A stretch of DNA of 64,000 bases from Aphidius gifuensis (GCF_014905175.1 NC_057793.1:14410369-14474368); one strand, 5' to 3'. Numbered from the stretch's first letter, positions 1-14,810 are shown. The notes: generated by a model not told the origin, from the letters alone. Program-made: numbers and translations.

Positions 1-95
1 TTTCGGGAAAAATGCATTCGGGCAAAATGTATTCGGGAAAAGGGTCATTCAGGACGGAGGTCATTCGGGGAATTTGATTCGGGATAAAGGACGGC
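1..95. repeat. short tandem 'CATTCGGGAAAA' repeat
   Basis: Irregular copies of a 12-17 base motif built on CATTCGGG occur at the left edge, so the array probably starts outside the window. From here to about 1,800 I see only AT-rich non-coding DNA with no gene. Confidence 0.5.
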
Positions 96-1810
96 AATCC
101 ATGTTCGTTGTACTGGCACAGCAATTTTTGTCGTACTCTTTTCTCCGTGTAAATTGTATCATGGATTTCTAATTTACCACCAGCACTCAAATAGTAACTA
201 CAAGTTACTATATCAGTACTACTGGAAAATTAGAATACAATCTTCAACTACACTATTATCATATTTCTCTTTTCAGCTATACTAAAGAGTGGCACCAATA
301 CCACAACAATTAATGCCCTTCGGTTTCGACTAACGTAAAAAATGTACTAGATATACAAATCTGAATAGACACGTGTATTATATGTATAATAAAAAAATTG
401 TAATTTATACTTCTTGAAAATGTCAAAAGCTATCGTTAGTACGTGTTTAAATAAATTATCCATGCTCACTTGTTTTCAGTTATTGATTTTCAAGTGGTAG
501 ATCATTAGCCGGTAAATATTAATGGTTTGTTTCTATAACAAGATAACCGAGAATTTTTAGCCTCTATTTTATTTGTGGATCCCTCTCAATAATTCCATTA
601 TCCTTATGTATTTTCAACCTTATACCAGAAACTTATGTAAATTTAGAGTATATATAGTAGTTTATGAATTTATATAAATTTTAGCACCGATTTCCATAAA
701 AATACTGAAAAATAAAAAGAAAGCAAAAATGAATTAGGTATCTAATATTGATCTTTAATCAGTCTCGAATGATAAAAAAATTAGCAACTTTCTAAGGTTA
801 TGAGTGATTTAATCAAAAACCAAACGTGTTCAGTTGAAATTAAATAAAAGAACTAATGTTAAAGGTATAGAAATCATTAAAAAAAGTGTTCAGGATTTCT
901 TGCTTTTGCGATCTGAATGATTATATTTTTAATTTTTTTAGGGACCAAAAAATTAGAGCGAACAAACAGAGAGCATATTCCATTCTATGGTCTATTCCAA
1001 GGATTGCATCCTTTCGTAATTTTCACAGCGTTCAGAAAATGTTTAGTTCACGCTATTATTCAGCATGTAGAATCATAAACTCTATACTGCCTGTAAAATG
1101 AAATCGAAAAAAAATTGAAACAGACAGAAGCAAATATCTATTTAATCGATTTTCATCCATCTGTAATATCTGCTTTAATTCAAAACGATAAATTATTACA
1201 TATAAGTACCCTGTAATTTTTTTTGAAAATGATATACAATCTTATATGTCTCTTGTGATCTACTTTTATTCACGTGTTCTACGTTCGTTGAGTAGAATGC
1301 AAATATTTGATCATCCAAAAATTATGAAAGCATTATTCTTGACAACATTGAGCTAGTATTACGGAACATACTGGTGGTTTCGTAAGCAAAATATTATAAG
1401 AAAATTAAATGAATTTAGTGACCTATTCAGTTATCTATATATGTTTTGATAAATTTATATTTACTATTATTAATAACTCTCAGTGGTTTTATTCTTAAAA
1501 AAAAAAAAGTATCGAATACATATTTCTGGATACATATTCAATTTTTGTATAAATTATAGTGAGTGATTTTCAAGCTTTGATTTTTTAATAAAACACGTTC
1601 ACTGATAAAAATTTATTCTGTGATGGGAAAAATATTTTCTTGAACTAAATAACATTTTTCATTTGAGAAAAATATTTTCGATTCAGGTCTAATTCACTTG
1701 ATCGAAAATATTACCAGTTGAATAAAGAAAATATTTGCAGCCCATAGTTTTTACTCAGGTGAAATAAAAAAAAACCTTGGTGAAAAAAATAGTTCCTTAC
1801 AGAAAAAGGA
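96..1810. other. AT-rich DNA without recognisable genes
   Basis: No open frame here has coding character or a motif I recognise. The longest, near 886-1,101, is low-complexity. Homopolymer A/T runs are frequent. Confidence 0.6.
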
Positions 1811-1814
1811 TATT

Positions 1815-2505
1815 GAGTGAAAAAAATATGTATAAAATATATACATATATTCGGGTTCGATTCCCGGCGGGGGAACTTCGTTATTTTTTCTAAGTTTCTG
1901 GTTTTTTTTTCAAAAATTATTTTTCATTTCCTTCTATGGAATATATATAGAATATGTATGGATTTGGACGTAGATTTTCCATACATATTCTATATATATA
2001 TTATATATATTTGACACTTTAAGTATTTTATTTATTTATAATGGATATAAAGTAAGCGTTGCTAGAGCTCCAAATAAACAAACTGTTCTTAATTATTTAT
2101 TTTACTGCGTTAATTTTTTTTTTCCCCGTTTTTTCGCTTGTTTTTTATATTCATAGAAATTAATTCATTATACATGTTTTTCATTATACATATTTTTTTT
2201 CCTTACTTTTTTTTTTCACTTGTTTTTTATTGATAAAAATCATCAAAAAAAAAAAAATTAAGTTAAAAAAAAAAATTTATAACTTTAATTGTATACATAA
2301 AAAATATATCAAGAATATACAAAATATATGAATATATAAAATATATATAAAAAATAAATAAAAAATATATAAGTGTGAAATATATATATATAGAATATAT
2401 ATGAAATATATATAGAATATGTATGGAAAATCTAGGTCCAAATGCATACATATTCTATATATATTCCATATATATTTTATACATATGTTTTCCACTTATA
2501 CATAT
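1815..2505. repeat. inverted-repeat element made of TATATA palindromes
   Basis: A left segment (about 1,815-2,015) and a right segment (about 2,395-2,505) carry the same words in opposite orientation (ATATATAGAATATGTATGGA and its complement), and each also folds on itself. Near 1,853 lies GGTTCGATTCCC, a good match to the RNA polymerase III B box. No matching A box is visible upstream. It looks like a foldback or MITE-like element with no coding capacity. Confidence 0.45.
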
Positions 2506-4106
2506 TTTTTCCATTTTTTCCACATATTATTATCGACTGACTGCATATTTAAACTGAAAAAATGATTTTCTAAAACAAATGTAAGCGTCCCTGGTAGAAA
2601 TTTGTGAGCGCTGCCCGACTTTACGTGCATAAGCATATATGCTTATACAGGTTGAGTCGGGCAATAAGTCGGGCCGACGGAATGTTTCTACTAAAATTTC
2701 GATGTTGCTCGAACATATAGTGTCGAATTCAGATAGTTCATTTTTCGAAGCAAATACATCGTTTTTTGATATCAGTATAAATTGGATTTAGAAAAATTTT
2801 TTCCGTACCAAAAACTTTCTCTTATAAAATTAGGCCTTCGAAGTTTTTTGTGTTTTTCTCCAAGGGTGAAAAAGTTTTTCAGTCATACAACAAATGTTAA
2901 TAGTGGTGAGCGAAGGAAGTTTTATGTTTTTTTTATGTTGCTCTTATAAAAAATATGAAAAATAAAACAGAAAAAAAAAAAAAAAAAAAAAGTCATTTAT
3001 AGAATCGAAAAATACATATTTCTTTTCTAATAAATTTGTTTTTATGATCATTATTCAACCTTATACAAAATAAGAGTGGCTTTTTTTTATTGAAAAAATA
3101 CTCTTTTTTTTAGTATATAGCTCGTGACAACTTCTTTAAAAATTAATAAATCGATCTGAAAATTTGAATGTGGCTTTATCCTAATCTAGCGATGTTGATA
3201 GTATTATTAAAAAAATTATTTATATATATTATTCAATTTTTTTTTAACTATTATTTGATGTCGATGTAATATTATACCTTTATCTGACTTCAGAAGAAAA
3301 AAGATTCGGAAAAATTTATGAATTGAGAAGTTTATCAGTATAAATATTGTTCAGCATTATATTAAGAAGTTATTTACTAATTTTTAGTTTTTTTTATTAA
3401 TTATTAGTGAGCCATTTATTTATTAACAAATTGCGTGCCGTCATTTAAAGTATATATACTTGACGGTCAGCCACCGTGCGGTGGTGCCGATGTCTCGCAC
3501 GCTTTGATATACAGAAAGCGCACGTGGGGTATACGACGAGATTGTTTAGGAACACTTTTCGGCTGAGATATTAACGTTTCAAATTAACCGATAAGATTCG
3601 AGCGTCGCGAATTATTATTATTATGGTGTCAAAGCCCATGTGCTTAATGAAGCGCGAATTTATTTTTATTTAATTTGGAATTTTAACGCAGGATGTAGCT
3701 AAAACGATTTTCTTTTTTATTATTTGATCACTTTTTGTATTTAAATTTTTTAATCATATATTGTGATAATTCAAAATGTGATAAAAAAATTAGTACAAAA
3801 TGTGATCAATTAATTCAAAAAAAACATTACAAAATTTAGCTTAAGCTACATCTTGCGTTAAAATTTTAAATTAATTAAAAAAAAATTCGCGCGTCAATAA
3901 GCACATGGGTTCTGACGCCATAATAACAATAATTCGCGACGTTCAAATCTGAAAGCGTCATAGATAAAAAATTTAATAACTTTTTTTCTCCTAAAATTTT
4001 ATAAACAATCTCGTTGTATACCCTACGTGCGCTTTCTACGTGGCAGCCTGTATATGAATATCACTTGATTGACGGTAAGCAATTTGTTAATAGATAAATA
4101 ACTGAA

Positions 4107-5052
4107 CACTGTAAAAAAAAAATAATTAGTTTCACTATAAAAAAAGAATTATTTTTACTATTTTTTCTGGTACACGGGGACGTTTTCGAAAAAATAATAA
4201 CATGTACTATGCACATAGTAAAATTTTTTTATTCTAGTATAGTTTACAATGTTTCAATTGGAAAAGATACGATGTATCTTGTTAAGAAGTACTATGTTGC
4301 ATAGTCAAGTCTAGCGTTCGTTAAATCTACTATGTTGCATGGTGAGATTTACGATGTACAATAGTACTTACATTTCATTATATTTTATTTGTATTTTCGA
4401 TAAAAAAAAACAGAATTATTTGTTTATTTAAAAAATAACTTTAAACTATTTATAATACTTATCATTATCTTTATACATGTTACTCAACTTGGCTATTTCT
4501 TGACTTAACTCGGGATTCAAACCCGGGTTTCTGGAGTTGAACTCCGATGGTTTACCGAAATAGCCATTCAGTTCTAAAACAGTAGAAGAACCGAAAATGT
4601 CTATATATATTTATTCCTTTTTATTCCCTTTTTCTTTCATGCTAACATAGGGAAATTAACTACAGACCTAATAACTTTTACAATTTTGTATATAGTAACA
4701 ACTACGAATTGCATAGTACATTTTAAAGGTTCCCATAGTATGGTTCATTTTTCCAAATGTACGCTTACGGTCATGGTTAATTTAAACACACAATATAGTG
4801 AAAAGTAACAAGTCTATGGTTGTTTGTATCATTGGTATAATGAAGACTATCTATTGAACGAGTAAAGTCTACTAAAACCATAATAAAAACCAGTTTTATC
4901 TCAGCAGAGTAGTTTTTACTATTTTACTATAGTTAAATTTAAAGCTTACATAGTAAAAAAAATTATAAAAAATAATATGTTAAGCATATTTCCGAAAACG
5001 TCCCTCGGTACTATAATAACATAGTGAAACTAATTTTTTTTTTTTTACAGTG
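4107..5052. mobile_element. 946-bp TIR element with CACTGTAAAA ends
   Basis: The two ends are inverted copies of about 30 bp beginning CACTGTAAAAAAAA and continuing AATTAGTTTCACTAT, with a further shared GGACGTTTTCG just inside. The flanks show a 2-bp duplication (AA). Removing the element restores continuity of the surrounding foldback repeat. It encodes no transposase, so it is non-autonomous. The CACT start and short duplication suggest the CACTA/EnSpm group; that assignment is an inference. Confidence 0.65.
4491..4568 (-). other. tRNA-like sequence inside the TIR element
   Basis: On the minus strand the segment opens with GGCTATTTC and closes with GAAATAGCC, a 9-bp acceptor-like stem. 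It contains GGGTTTGAATCCC, a B-box/T-arm-like word, with a short stem that could stand in for an anticodon arm. It is too degenerate to be called a tRNA gene. Confidence 0.4.
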
Positions 5053-5276
5053 AATAATTAATAGAAAAAAATTAAAATTTGTAAATAACTTCTTCACATA
5101 ATGCTAAAAAATCTTCCCACTGATAAATTTCTCAATTCGAAAATTTTTTCAACTTTTTTTTTTTTTTAAAGTCAGAAACTGAAGGTATAATTTTACATCG
5201 ACATCAAACAATAAATAAAGAAATTAAATAATATAAAAAAATAATTCTTTCAATAATACGTTTGCTATCGGTAGAT

Positions 5277-6335
5277 CCCAGGTGGGAAGTGACGACGGGC
5301 ACAAGCCTGGGACAAGCCTGATTACCCGGCTCTCGGGCCTGTGTCAGGCCTGAGACACAAGCCTGTGTGAATGTTCACGATGTATTTGCTGGTGTCGGAC
5401 TAGTGTATCGGGCTCGACACAGGCTTGTGTTCCCAGGCTTGACACCAGCTTGCAAAAAAAATTATAAAAAAATATAAATAAACAATTATTATTAATTTAT
5501 TAATTTGACATTATTATTTTTTACGCGATACAATTTAAATTAACGATGATTATATGAACGAAAATAAACGGCGTAACGGGGGAACGATCCTAGGTCTCTC
5601 ACGTGGAACTCCAATGCTCTATCAAGTCGACCACGGGGGATTCATGAAAGAGTCAGTCAAAATTTTTTACATGAATGAATTTATTCGAGAGTCAATTTAC
5701 AGTCCTTGTAAAAGCCTGGCACGATAGTCAAAACCTAATAATTTTTATTTAAAATGTCTATTTACAATTTATAGATCTAATTAATTAATTTTTTTTTTTT
5801 AATTGAATATATGCACAAGTCAAGTCCCGTGTGAGGCTTGGTAAAACGGGCTTGACACAAGGCTCGTGTGAGGCCGGGAAAAACAAAAAAAACAGACTTG
5901 ACACCGGCTTGGACTATCGAGGCCTGTGTGAGGCCGGTCGAAAACAAGGGGGGGGCTTGTGTCAAGCCTGTGTTAACAAGGCTCGTGTGAGGCCGGAGAA
6001 AACAAAAAACACTGGCTTGACACAGGCTTGGATTATTGAGGCCTGTGTGAGGCCGGTTAAAAACAACGGGGACAGTCTTGTGTCAAGCCTGTGTTAACAA
6101 GGCTCGTGTGAGGCCGGGGAAAACAAAAAACACAGGCTTGACACAGGCTTGGATTATTGAGGCCTGTGTGAGGCTTGTTAAAAACAACGGGGACAGTCGT
6201 GTGTCAACAAGGCTCGTGTGAGGCCGGGGAAAACAATGGGCACAAACTTGTGTCAAGCCTGTTCTCCCAAGGCTCGATACACGACTCTCGCACAAGCCTG
6301 GCACAGTTGTTCAAGCCCGAGAACTCCTACCTGGG
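5277..6335. mobile_element. TIR element of 121-bp tandem units (copy 1)
   Basis: The ends are inverted copies of CCCAGGT(G/A)GGA. The right half is an array of 121-bp units (unit starts at 5,978 and 6,099), rich in the self-complementary words GACACAGGCTTG and AAGCCTGTGTC. The left part holds an AT-rich segment and a tRNA-like sequence. It has no transposase. A second copy lies at 13,630-15,641. Confidence 0.7.
5578..5641 (-). other. tRNA-like sequence (A and B boxes) in 121-bp element copy 1
   Basis: On the minus strand, TGGTCGACTTGATAGAGC resembles a tRNA D-arm/A box, and GGATCGTTCCC downstream resembles a T-arm/B box, at tRNA-like spacing. The same segment is conserved in copy 2 at 14,747-14,810. 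It may act as an internal pol III promoter or be a captured tRNA fragment. Confidence 0.45.
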
Positions 6336-8949
6336 ATTATAATAAACCTATACATTTGAATTTTCAAATCGATTGTATAATTTTCAAAGAAGTTACCACG
6401 AGTTATGTACCAAAAAAAAAGTATTTTTTTCATTACAAAAAAAAAAAAAGGTTTATATTTTTTATAACGTTAAATAATTATTATAAAAAAAACTTCATTT
6501 AGAAAGAAAAGTCTATTTTTTTATTCTATAAATTACTTTATTTTTATTTTTTTTTTTGTTTTTCTAATTTTAATTTTTTATATTTTTCATCAGTGCAACG
6601 CCGCGCTTTTTTGAGCTCGGTACGCTCAATGTGTTATTGCATTTGGACTCTCAATTGTTTTCACCACATTCATTTTATGTAATTGATTTTTTTATTATTT
6701 TCTCAATTGATATATTATAATATTAATCTTTCTATGTTCGATAATTTTTAGAAATTCTTTCATTCAGTATAAACATGTCAGGAATGTTAGAATGATATAT
6801 TTACCTTCAATATAAATGTATAGAAACTATCTTTATCCACCCGCTATAATGTTGGAGTTTTTTAATTTTTTTCTGCATACTTCCAATCTTTGAAAAATAT
6901 AGTCAACTCCGAGACTTATGTCTTTTTGGTTCTGAGAATTGAAATAAAAATGGTAAAAAAATTAAAAAAAAAAAAAAAAACAAATATTCAAAAATGCATT
7001 TACAACATAATGTTTTATACGTGTATACTTAGAAAATTCAGAATTTGTCGAAAATATTTTTTATATTCTATATGACTTAATCAGTTATATAATTTAACCA
7101 ACCCAATTAAAATAGATAAAATAAGAAAATCCACAGACTCAAAAATTGAAAATGATAGAAACCATACGATTATCAGTGTGATGACTGTTAGAGGATAAAG
7201 TAACTGGTTTATCAATCGTTTATCATAAAATAAAACGATTGTTAATACTCAAAAGAAAATTCCATATATATGCAGTGAATGTCTATTTTTATATGTGAGT
7301 ACATATATATTTTGCGCCTTATATGAATACATCTATTTTCTATATATATAGAAAACTAACAAACAAAATATAGAATCAATATATTTAGAAAATAGGTGTA
7401 ATCATATTGTTTCTTAACGACTGGTAACAAATTAAAAAACAAAATATAAAACAAAAAAACTAAAAAAAAAAAAAGATAATTAAAATTTTCTTTTTATGCA
7501 AAATCTTATTTTCTGTTGACTAAAAGAAGTGAGATAGCTATTTTATAAACTTTTCACCTATGTAAATACATAATGGGTGGATAAATAAATAGTACAGCAT
7601 TAATAAACTACACAAATTGTTAACATATATTTCGAGGTATATGTAATATAATATGGATTTTCACGTTCGTACATGGTCACATTTGACTATACATTTCAGA
7701 TATAGCATTTTGTTTTGAGTTTATTACGCAATACTATTAATGACAACAAAGAAAAAATTTTTAAAAAGCTTATTTTCTTCAAATCTGCTTGAGATGACTT
7801 CCAAGTATTTGACCATATTACGATGAGGCCCTCTCAAGCACAGGCGAATGACTATATTTCGTGTGATTGAAAGGATATGCTATTTATGTTGTCAGCAAAG
7901 TTATGAAATGTCGGAGGAAAGTCACAAGGTCAAAGTCAAGATAAGACTGTGATTTATGTGCTTATCCAAATTTGTTCAGAAATAAGCTGTTGTTCCAAAC
8001 TGGTTACAATGTAAACATTTTTATTTGTTTAAAATTATATGTATATATCTATTTATTTCTTTAATGTACCTCAATGGTTTGTTAACTCGTTTTTATACCT
8101 TTGTGTACTAGTTCAAATTGTATTGAATGAATCATAAAGCGAAATAATGTTTTTTTTCAAATGTGTATACTGACAAAATGAACGAGAGTGAAAAATAAAA
8201 AGACAACATAATGATTTGATTTTGTACAACATGAAATTATACACATCAATGTAACGTATAGACCAAAATAATTGCAAATTAATATATTGATACATTTCTT
8301 TGGGTACAAACTAAATGATAACATTTCACTAATTTTTTTCATATACATTTACCAAAAAATTTAAGACAAAAAACCAAAAAATCTAGAAACAATAGAATGA
8401 AACTGATAAGTATTATGGAAAATAATTCTGTTGCGCCTTCAACCACCGATGAATGTAAGTCATTGATGAACAAAAAAATAAAAAATAAAAAGTAAGATTT
8501 TTCTAGTGAGAGATTTGTTATAAGGCAGTCAGAGTCATAACAACAGGTTTGGCCTACTGGATCAGTCTCGTTATTTTTCATTGATAATCAGTTTTATTCA
8601 GCTAAAATTTTACTTATTCGAAAGACTGGAACGGTAGTCGTTTTTTTACTTCTAACCCGGAAGTTCTACAATATATTCTTTAAACCTTTACAAAGTTTGC
8701 CAATAATACTCACAACAGACAGATTGAAGACAAATTATATATATAAATACATATAGTATACAATTAATGTTTTCTAAACTTATTCTATCAGATTAAATAC
8801 TAGGATCACTTCACTATAACGTGCAAGCTGCATCTCTGATTGCCATTATAATAAAAGTGAATAAGTGGTGAATTGTGAAATATGTTGATAGAAATGAGAA
8901 ATGTAGTTATGTATCAACACACAAAGAAAATATAAAAAATTTTCGATAG
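6336..8949. other. AT-rich DNA without recognisable genes
   Basis: Both strands were read. Only short low-complexity frames occur, and I recognise no gene, RNA or obvious element boundary. This is one of the longer stretches without visible repeat structure. Confidence 0.55.
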
Positions 8950-9403
8950 TAGTTTAAAAGGAAATCGCAAATGGCACAGATACGAGGAAATTTACGAGAA
9001 ATTCGAGGATATTTACGGATTTTTCACACAATTCCAGCATGAGAAAATATATATTATATATCCACAATATATATTTTTTCGTGCGTGGTTTAATAGTCCT
9101 ACACACACGATTGTGGCAATATAAGGATAGCATGTCCCGTGAAGGAGAAAACAACATGGCCAAGCGTTGGGCCAAGCCTGGCAAAATGTTGCCAAGTCTT
9201 GGCTACCCCTCTTGGTCAGTGCTTGCACCAGGCTTGGGGATTGACACCAATTTAAGCTTTGGCTACTCGGCCAAGACTTCCAAAAATTTAATAATTTTAT
9301 AAAAAAAAAAAAATTTTTAATTGTTTAAACAATTTAATTTTTTTATTTATATAATTAATAATTTATTTGACTGAAAAAACTACACCATAAATATTCGACA
9401 TCA

Positions 9404-9548
9404 CCTGGGGGGCTATTCTCGAATTCATACGAGTCGACTCGTTCACACGTGAACGGATCTTGCCTTGAGTAGAGATGTGAGATCCGTTCACGGACCTCGA
9501 TCCGTGTGGACGAGTCGACTCGTATTCATTCGAGAATAGCCCCCCAGG
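9404..9548. mobile_element. short hairpin MITE with GGGGGGCTATTCTCGA ends
   Basis: A segment of about 140 bp is almost entirely an inverted repeat. Both arms read GGGGGGCTATTCTCGAAT followed by TACGAGTCGACTCGT. CCTGG/CCAGG flanks the arms. It is inserted at the end of the tRNA-like segment that follows, splitting it from its left neighbour. No coding capacity. Confidence 0.65.
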
Positions 9549-9608
9549 ACTTGAACACGGTACCTTCTAGTTGAAACTCCAGAGCCTTACTTATTTAACC
9601 ATAGCAGC
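9547..9608 (-). other. tRNA-like sequence
   Basis: On the minus strand an A-box-like ATGGTTAAATAAGTAAGG is followed by a central arm and a B-box-like GTGTTCAAGTCC. The hairpin MITE abuts its 3' side. It resembles the tRNA-like cores of the 121-bp elements in position and spacing, but not in sequence. Confidence 0.4.
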
Positions 9609-9659
9609 AATAATTAGAGATGAGGAAAATTTGTTCTACTTGAATTTACATTATAATCA

Positions 9660-10198
9660 CACTCAGAGAAGGATATGTTAACAGTTAACATATCCTGTTT
9701 AATGTTAACATATGCCATGTTTAAATGGGTGGTGGCTGATAAGTTTACATCAAAGATATTAACATTAAACTTACGTATCTTAATAGTTAATATGCGTATG
9801 TTAACTATTAAGATATCTGTAATTGACACAATTTGAAGGTTAGGCTGATAGTTGAAGACATTTACGTATGTAAATATGAAAATTGAATGTAAAATTAAGA
9901 ATGAAATTACAAAAAAACTAAATTTAAATAAATTTATGACAACACGAGTACATATTATATTATATTACAATTAGAATAGTATCACAATATAATGTCAAAA
10001 AAAAAAGATTACAAGAAGTAGACTGGCGCATCAAAATATTTGGCCGCGTAAAAATACGTATGTTAACTATAAACATACGTATGTTAACAGTTAAGATATC
10101 TATGTTTATTGTTAATATATATATCTTAACATTAAACCTTTGTATGTTTAATGTAAACATATTGGTATGTTAACTGTTAACTTATCCTTCTCTGAGTG
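9660..10198. mobile_element. CACTCAGAGAAGG MITE (copy 1)
   Basis: A 539-bp element whose ends are inverted repeats beginning CACTCAGAGAAGGATATG and ending with its complement. CA is duplicated on both sides. The inside consists of repeated AACATACGTATGTTAAC-type palindromes. A near-identical copy lies at 50,552-51,096, also flanked by CA. Non-autonomous. Confidence 0.75.
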
Positions 10199-10880
10199 CA
10201 TGACAATCCAAGAATCAACTGACACTTGGCCGTTATATAAATTTTATTTGTTTCATTAACCCCGGAATATATTTTAATAATTTATAAAAAAAAAATTTTT
10301 TTTCTTGAAACTTTCGTTATGTAAGAAAAAAATGAGTAGCTGTTATACACATATATATATAATTGAATAAAAAATTTTTATAATTATATACATAACAGCG
10401 GCTCTTAATATATATTCACATATGTCGAAAGAATAAAAAATAATCAATTTGGGTGACCCAAAGAACAATCGACACTCGGCCGACAAATGGCAAGTCAAGT
10501 ACACCAATCTTTAATGTGCCAACTCTTGGCTTAATTGTATATTCCCAGTCTTGGCCGCCCAATAATTAACCAAGATTTGGCCGATGAACGGTCGGTTAAT
10601 GGCTGGCCAGCCTTTAATGAGCCAAGCCTTGGCTTAATCATCTGTTTCGAGTCTTGGCCACCCAATAATTTACCAAGACTTAACCGATAAATGGCTTGAT
10701 AAGAGCTGGCCACTTCTTCTTCAACCAATGGTCAGCCAAGCATTGGAATACAAGCCTTGGTAAGCAAATAACCAGCCATGAGTCAGCCAAGCCTTGGCCC
10801 ATGGATGGCGCATGATTGGCTGCCATTATTGGGACAAGACTTGGCCGTGTTGTGAGTCTTGGCAATTCCTACCCGGGGTT

Positions 10881-12120
10881 CACCGTAAGTTTTTTTGTGA
10901 GCTGTATAAATGTCCCCGTAAATTTCCCGTATACAGTGCTTATTGCGTTACTGATTTATGAAGTTACATATGAAACTATAGTACAGATATGAATCAGAAC
11001 ATCGACGTCACATATGATAGCATCCTGCGTTAAATGTCAGCGACTACCACATTGAGTAGGAAAACTTTAATTTTTTCAAATTTTAGAATATTTCATTTAA
11101 CGACCAGCTATTGTCTTGGAATCGTAAAAAAAGGATGATGCATATTCGAATATTTTTTTGATATATAAGATAATTTTTTTTGTGAAAAATTGATAATGTC
11201 AAATTGGCTGTGAAGTTGACTGTCTATTTGAGATATATAGAATGAATGATGATATTATTAAAATGGATGGACTTTTTCCGTTGGCAGACTGAAAAATGAA
11301 CCTCTACAAAGAAAAAATGAGATGATTTTTTTTTCATGTCAACAATAAAATGTTTCAACCAATCTGTAATAAATCTATATACAACTGGCATTTCTAGAAT
11401 CTTACTCAAATGAGAATAGAGAGACTGACATTACCAGTAATCTCGGGACAAAAATTGTTAATGTGAAAAACTTGTAGCCTTATTGTTGTATTAACAGAGA
11501 ATAATTAAAAAATAAAAAGATGTTCAATTGGCTGTTAATAATTATTAAGCGGAAAATATCGTTGAATAAAAAAGTTGATATTCGCATAGTGAGAATAATT
11601 TTATTAGGTAATATTAGAAACGAATTGGGAATAGAACATATAAACGAAAACTTATAATCAAAATAAAACGATGAATGTATATGCCAGTTGTAAAAGAAAT
11701 GTACGAATTTTTTTTAATGAGTATTTGGTGGGTTCTGGAAAATCAAAAATATTGAAATTGAGAAAATTCACGTGAGATCGAATTATAGTAGTAGGATATG
11801 CGAGAAAAACGAAGTGGATATGAGAAATCTTCATTTTTATTGTTTGTATATTAATGAAATTCGAATCAAATAGAATGCCTAGCATTTGAACCATAGAAAT
11901 ACTACGATTTACCGCCAGTAGAAAATATCTATAAATATTTTATAGATATAAATTTGATGTAAAGAAAGAGAAAATGTATGAATATAATATTTGCAGTTAG
12001 ATGGGACCAAGTAGTTGACTTTGTATCTCTATGTGCATATCTAAGCAAAATGTAGTTTTAATTTATCAATTATTTATTATTCAGTTGCATAATACAAATA
12101 AATAAATAAAATTTGAAAAA
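10881..12120. other. AT-rich DNA without recognisable genes
   Basis: No motif-bearing reading frame, RNA or repeat boundary is visible on either strand. Confidence 0.5.
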
Positions 12121-12143
12121 ATGATCAATAAATCACACACGGA

Positions 12144-13629
<1,486 letters not shown>

Positions 13630-13695
13630 ACCCAGGTAGGAAGTGACGACGGGCACAAGCATGGGACAAGCCTGATTACCCGGCTCTCGGGCCTA

Positions 13696-14469
13696 GTGGT
13701 CTTCGATATTGAGCGATATACCGGAGACACGAGTATCTACTCGGTATACCGAGTACCTAACTATTCGGTATTTTTTTCCCCCGATATACCGGTACTCGGT
13801 ATATTTTTGGCCAATATCGGACGCGAGTACTTTGACCGGTGGCGACCTCAAAGTGAACTTAAATTATTATTATTTTTTTTTTATAATAGCGCCATTTTTA
13901 GAGGCTTTACGTTGCCACATATAAAACAACCTTTATTTGCAGTTGACGTTATGGCGTCTATTTTTGCACAACATTGTGACAACCAGTGACAACAACAAAT
14001 TGACATTTGACAATATTAATTATATTTATTTCATTGAGACCAAACAACTAACTAAAAAATAAATATATGAAATGTTTATGCAATATTAACATTATATTTA
14101 ACAAGTTTTATATAATATTAATAATTATCAAAGAATTTAAAATTATCTGTTTGACTTGACTATCAATATATGTATTAATTTTATTTTTATTGCATGTATT
14201 ATAATTATTATTGTTAATAATAATTAATTATTATACGCAAATTTTGTACTGACTGATAAATTATGAAAAAATTAAAGAATGTCTCTCAATATTTTGTTTT
14301 ATTTAGCAAAAAAATACTAGTTGAATTCTTTAAAAAAAAAAAAAAAACAAAGTACTCGATAGTCGATATACCGGTAGTTTTTTGAGCCGATATACCGAGT
14401 ACCCGGTATTCCCACGAAACTATTCGATTCATTTTATACCGAGTACTTTTGTTGAATATCGAAGACCAC
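13696..14469. mobile_element. 774-bp TIR element nested in 121-bp element copy 2
   Basis: Ends are inverted copies of GTGGTCTTCGATATT. Further in, both ends carry TATACCG/GAGTACTCGG-type words (for example TACTCGGTATACCGAGTACC near the left). Comparison with copy 1 shows that the host element continues on both sides. No transposase is visible. A clear target duplication is not seen. Confidence 0.6.
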
Positions 14470-14746
14470 AAGCCTGTGTCAAGTCTGAAATGTTCACGAT
14501 GTATTTGCTGGTGTCGGACTAGTGTATCGGGCTTGACACAGGCTTGTGTTCCCAGGCTCGACACAGTCTTGTGTTCCCAGGCTTGACACAGTCTTGTGTT
14601 CTCAGGCTTGACACCGGCTTGCAAAAAAAATTATAAAAAAATATAAATAAACAATTATTATTAATTTCTTAAGTTGACATTATTATTTTTTACGCGATAC
14701 AATTTGAATTAACGATAATTATATGAACGAAAATAAACGACGTAAC

Positions 14747-14810
14747 GGGAGATCGATCCTAGGTCACTCACGTGAAACTCCGATGATCTATCAAGTCAAC
14801 CACCGGGGTA
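14747..14810 (-). other. tRNA-like sequence in 121-bp element copy 2
   Basis: This is the counterpart of the segment at 5,578-5,641, with the same A-box-like and B-box-like words and a few substitutions. Its conservation between copies shows that it is part of the element and not a chance match. Confidence 0.45.

Larger units (their letters stand above)
3175..5276. repeat. foldback (long inverted repeat) element, interrupted
   Basis: Sequence at about 3,175-3,420 reappears in reverse complement at about 5,045-5,276. Inside it, about 3,420-3,690 reappears in reverse complement at about 3,840-4,100, including a GTACGC/CACGTG-rich segment and a TAACGCAAGATGTAGCT-like segment. The structure is a nested palindrome. 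The right half is split by the TIR element at 4,107-5,052. No protein coding capacity is seen. Confidence 0.6.
9100..10880. repeat. CTTGGC/GCCAAG-rich repeat element
   Basis: Blocks at about 9,150-9,270 and 10,460-10,875 are full of CCAAGNCTTGGC-type self-complementary words. A unit of about 103 bp repeats from 10,547. The right edge ends TCCTACCCGGG, matching the terminal word TCCTACCTGGG of the 121-bp elements. The left end is not clear. The middle carries a tRNA-like segment, a hairpin MITE and a CACTC MITE. Confidence 0.5.

Noticed and set aside
2590..2690. Short palindrome GGTAGAAA...TTTCTACT with GCATAAGCATATATGCTTAT centre as a MITE
   Set aside because: The ends match over only about 8 bases and no duplication is seen, so it is too weak to list as an element.
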